64,000 bases of DNA from Enterobacteriaceae bacterium 89 (GTDB lineage Bacteria > Pseudomonadota > Gammaproteobacteria > Enterobacterales > Enterobacteriaceae). A program made the translations under genes and the position numbers. How positions within the stretch are numbered: position 1 is the first letter of the stretch; the number at the start of each line of letters is the position of its first letter. The stretch is taken from NCBI GenBank assembly GCA_014156375.1, contig RQJH01000002.1, positions 340,331 to 404,330 on the forward strand, read 5' to 3'. This document shows positions 63,745-64,000 of the stretch, piece by piece. The notes beneath the pieces were generated by a model. It searched no databases and was not told the origin of the DNA. It saw only the letters and a program-made list of their open reading frames with translations.

Positions 63745-64000
63745 CTTCATTACACAAAATCAACCAGGCGCATCTGGAATTCGACTTCAACGGGTTTGCT
63801 GATGCCGAAGCCTTTGAATCTCAGGCCGCCCGGTGGGTCACTCAGCATCTGCTGCCGGTGGTTGAAACGGTGTTTGACGAAGTCTGTCCTGAGCATCAAA
63901 CCCTGGTGATTGATACGCTGACGATCGACCTGGGCAGCCTCAGTGCCAAAACGTTTTACACCCAGGCGCCAGAAAAACTCAAACGTCTGTTGCAGGAAAG
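63741..64000 (+). CDS. eCIS tape-measure protein (Pvc14-like), 5' part only
   Basis: 86 residues visible before the window ends, start GTG 63741 overlapping the previous stop (GTGA). The N-terminal pattern INQAHLEFDFNG … LPVVETVFDEVCP … LVIDTLTIDLGSLS matches the conserved head of contractile injection system tape-measure proteins, which set particle length. The gene continues beyond the window. Confidence 0.8.
   Translation, partial: MTSLHKINQAHLEFDFNGFADAEAFESQAARWVTQHLLPVVETVFDEVCPEHQTLVIDTLTIDLGSLSAKTFYTQAPEKLKRLLQE

Noticed and set aside
50450-64000. Type VI secretion system (sheath, Hcp-like, VgrG-like and PAAR genes)
   Set aside because: The sheath is a single phage-type protein, and DUF4255, DUF5908, LysM adapter, J-like wedge and tape-measure genes are eCIS hallmarks. 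No TssJ, TssL, TssM or TssK is seen.
48623-64000. P2- or Mu-like prophage
   Set aside because: No integrase, repressor, capsid, terminase or lysis genes in the window, and the gene order is that of an eCIS. This cannot be fully excluded for sequence beyond the right edge.

Overview
The window is chromosomal DNA of a member of the Enterobacteriaceae. Gene content, order and orientation follow the rne–flg–mviN–mdtH–pyrC–solA–opgGH–csg–ycdXY–ghrA–serX block of Escherichia coli almost step for step, read in the opposite direction. The proteins are clearly diverged from E. coli, and a few local genes are added or missing. This points to a related genus such as the Enterobacter/Citrobacter/Lelliottia group; the exact genus cannot be fixed from sequence alone.

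Layout. 1–2899: 3' part of rne (RNase E). 2932–5185: a divergent LysR-regulator/MFS-exporter pair, with a LysR-type dyad and a perfect CRP core between them. 5265–16752: the proximal flagellar cluster (flgBCDEFGHIJKL leftward, flgAMN rightward), with two good sigma-28 promoters. 16933–22815: an NTF2-like protein, murJ, mviM, yceH, rimJ and mdtH. 22921–31443: yceB, pyrC with its CTP-responsive leader, SOS-controlled dinI, bssS, solA, the tiny yceO, trhO, lpxL, mdtG, msyB and yceK. 31607–38579: opgH/opgG/opgC (osmoregulated periplasmic glucans) and clsC. 38658–43597: a ymdA-like gene and both curli operons (csgBA-C and csgDEFG) around a 728-bp regulatory gap. 43641–47570: ycdZ, ycdY, ycdX, a CPBP-family membrane protease and ghrA. 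47834–47921: tRNA-Ser(GGA), followed by structured tandem repeats and a BIME.

The accessory and most interesting part starts right after the tRNA-Ser and runs off the right edge (48623–64000). It is an extracellular contractile injection system (eCIS, a phage-tail-like particle related to Photorhabdus PVC, Serratia Afp and similar systems). In order it encodes a DUF4255/Pvc16-like cap protein, an unrecognised protein, one sheath, two tube proteins, a 56-residue DUF5908/Pvc6-like protein, a Pvc7-like LysM protein, a VgrG/Pvc8-like spike, a PAAR tip, a gp25/Pvc9-like baseplate protein, a 1323-residue J-like baseplate protein, a fibre-like protein, a second baseplate protein, and the start of the tape-measure protein. 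Most baseplate genes overlap by 1–8 bases, so translation is probably coupled. A strong sigma-70-type promoter lies in the gap before the sheath gene. The AAA+ ATPase, receptor-binding fibre and any toxin cargo are not in the window and would be expected beyond position 64000.

No integrase, IS element, CRISPR array or rRNA gene was seen.
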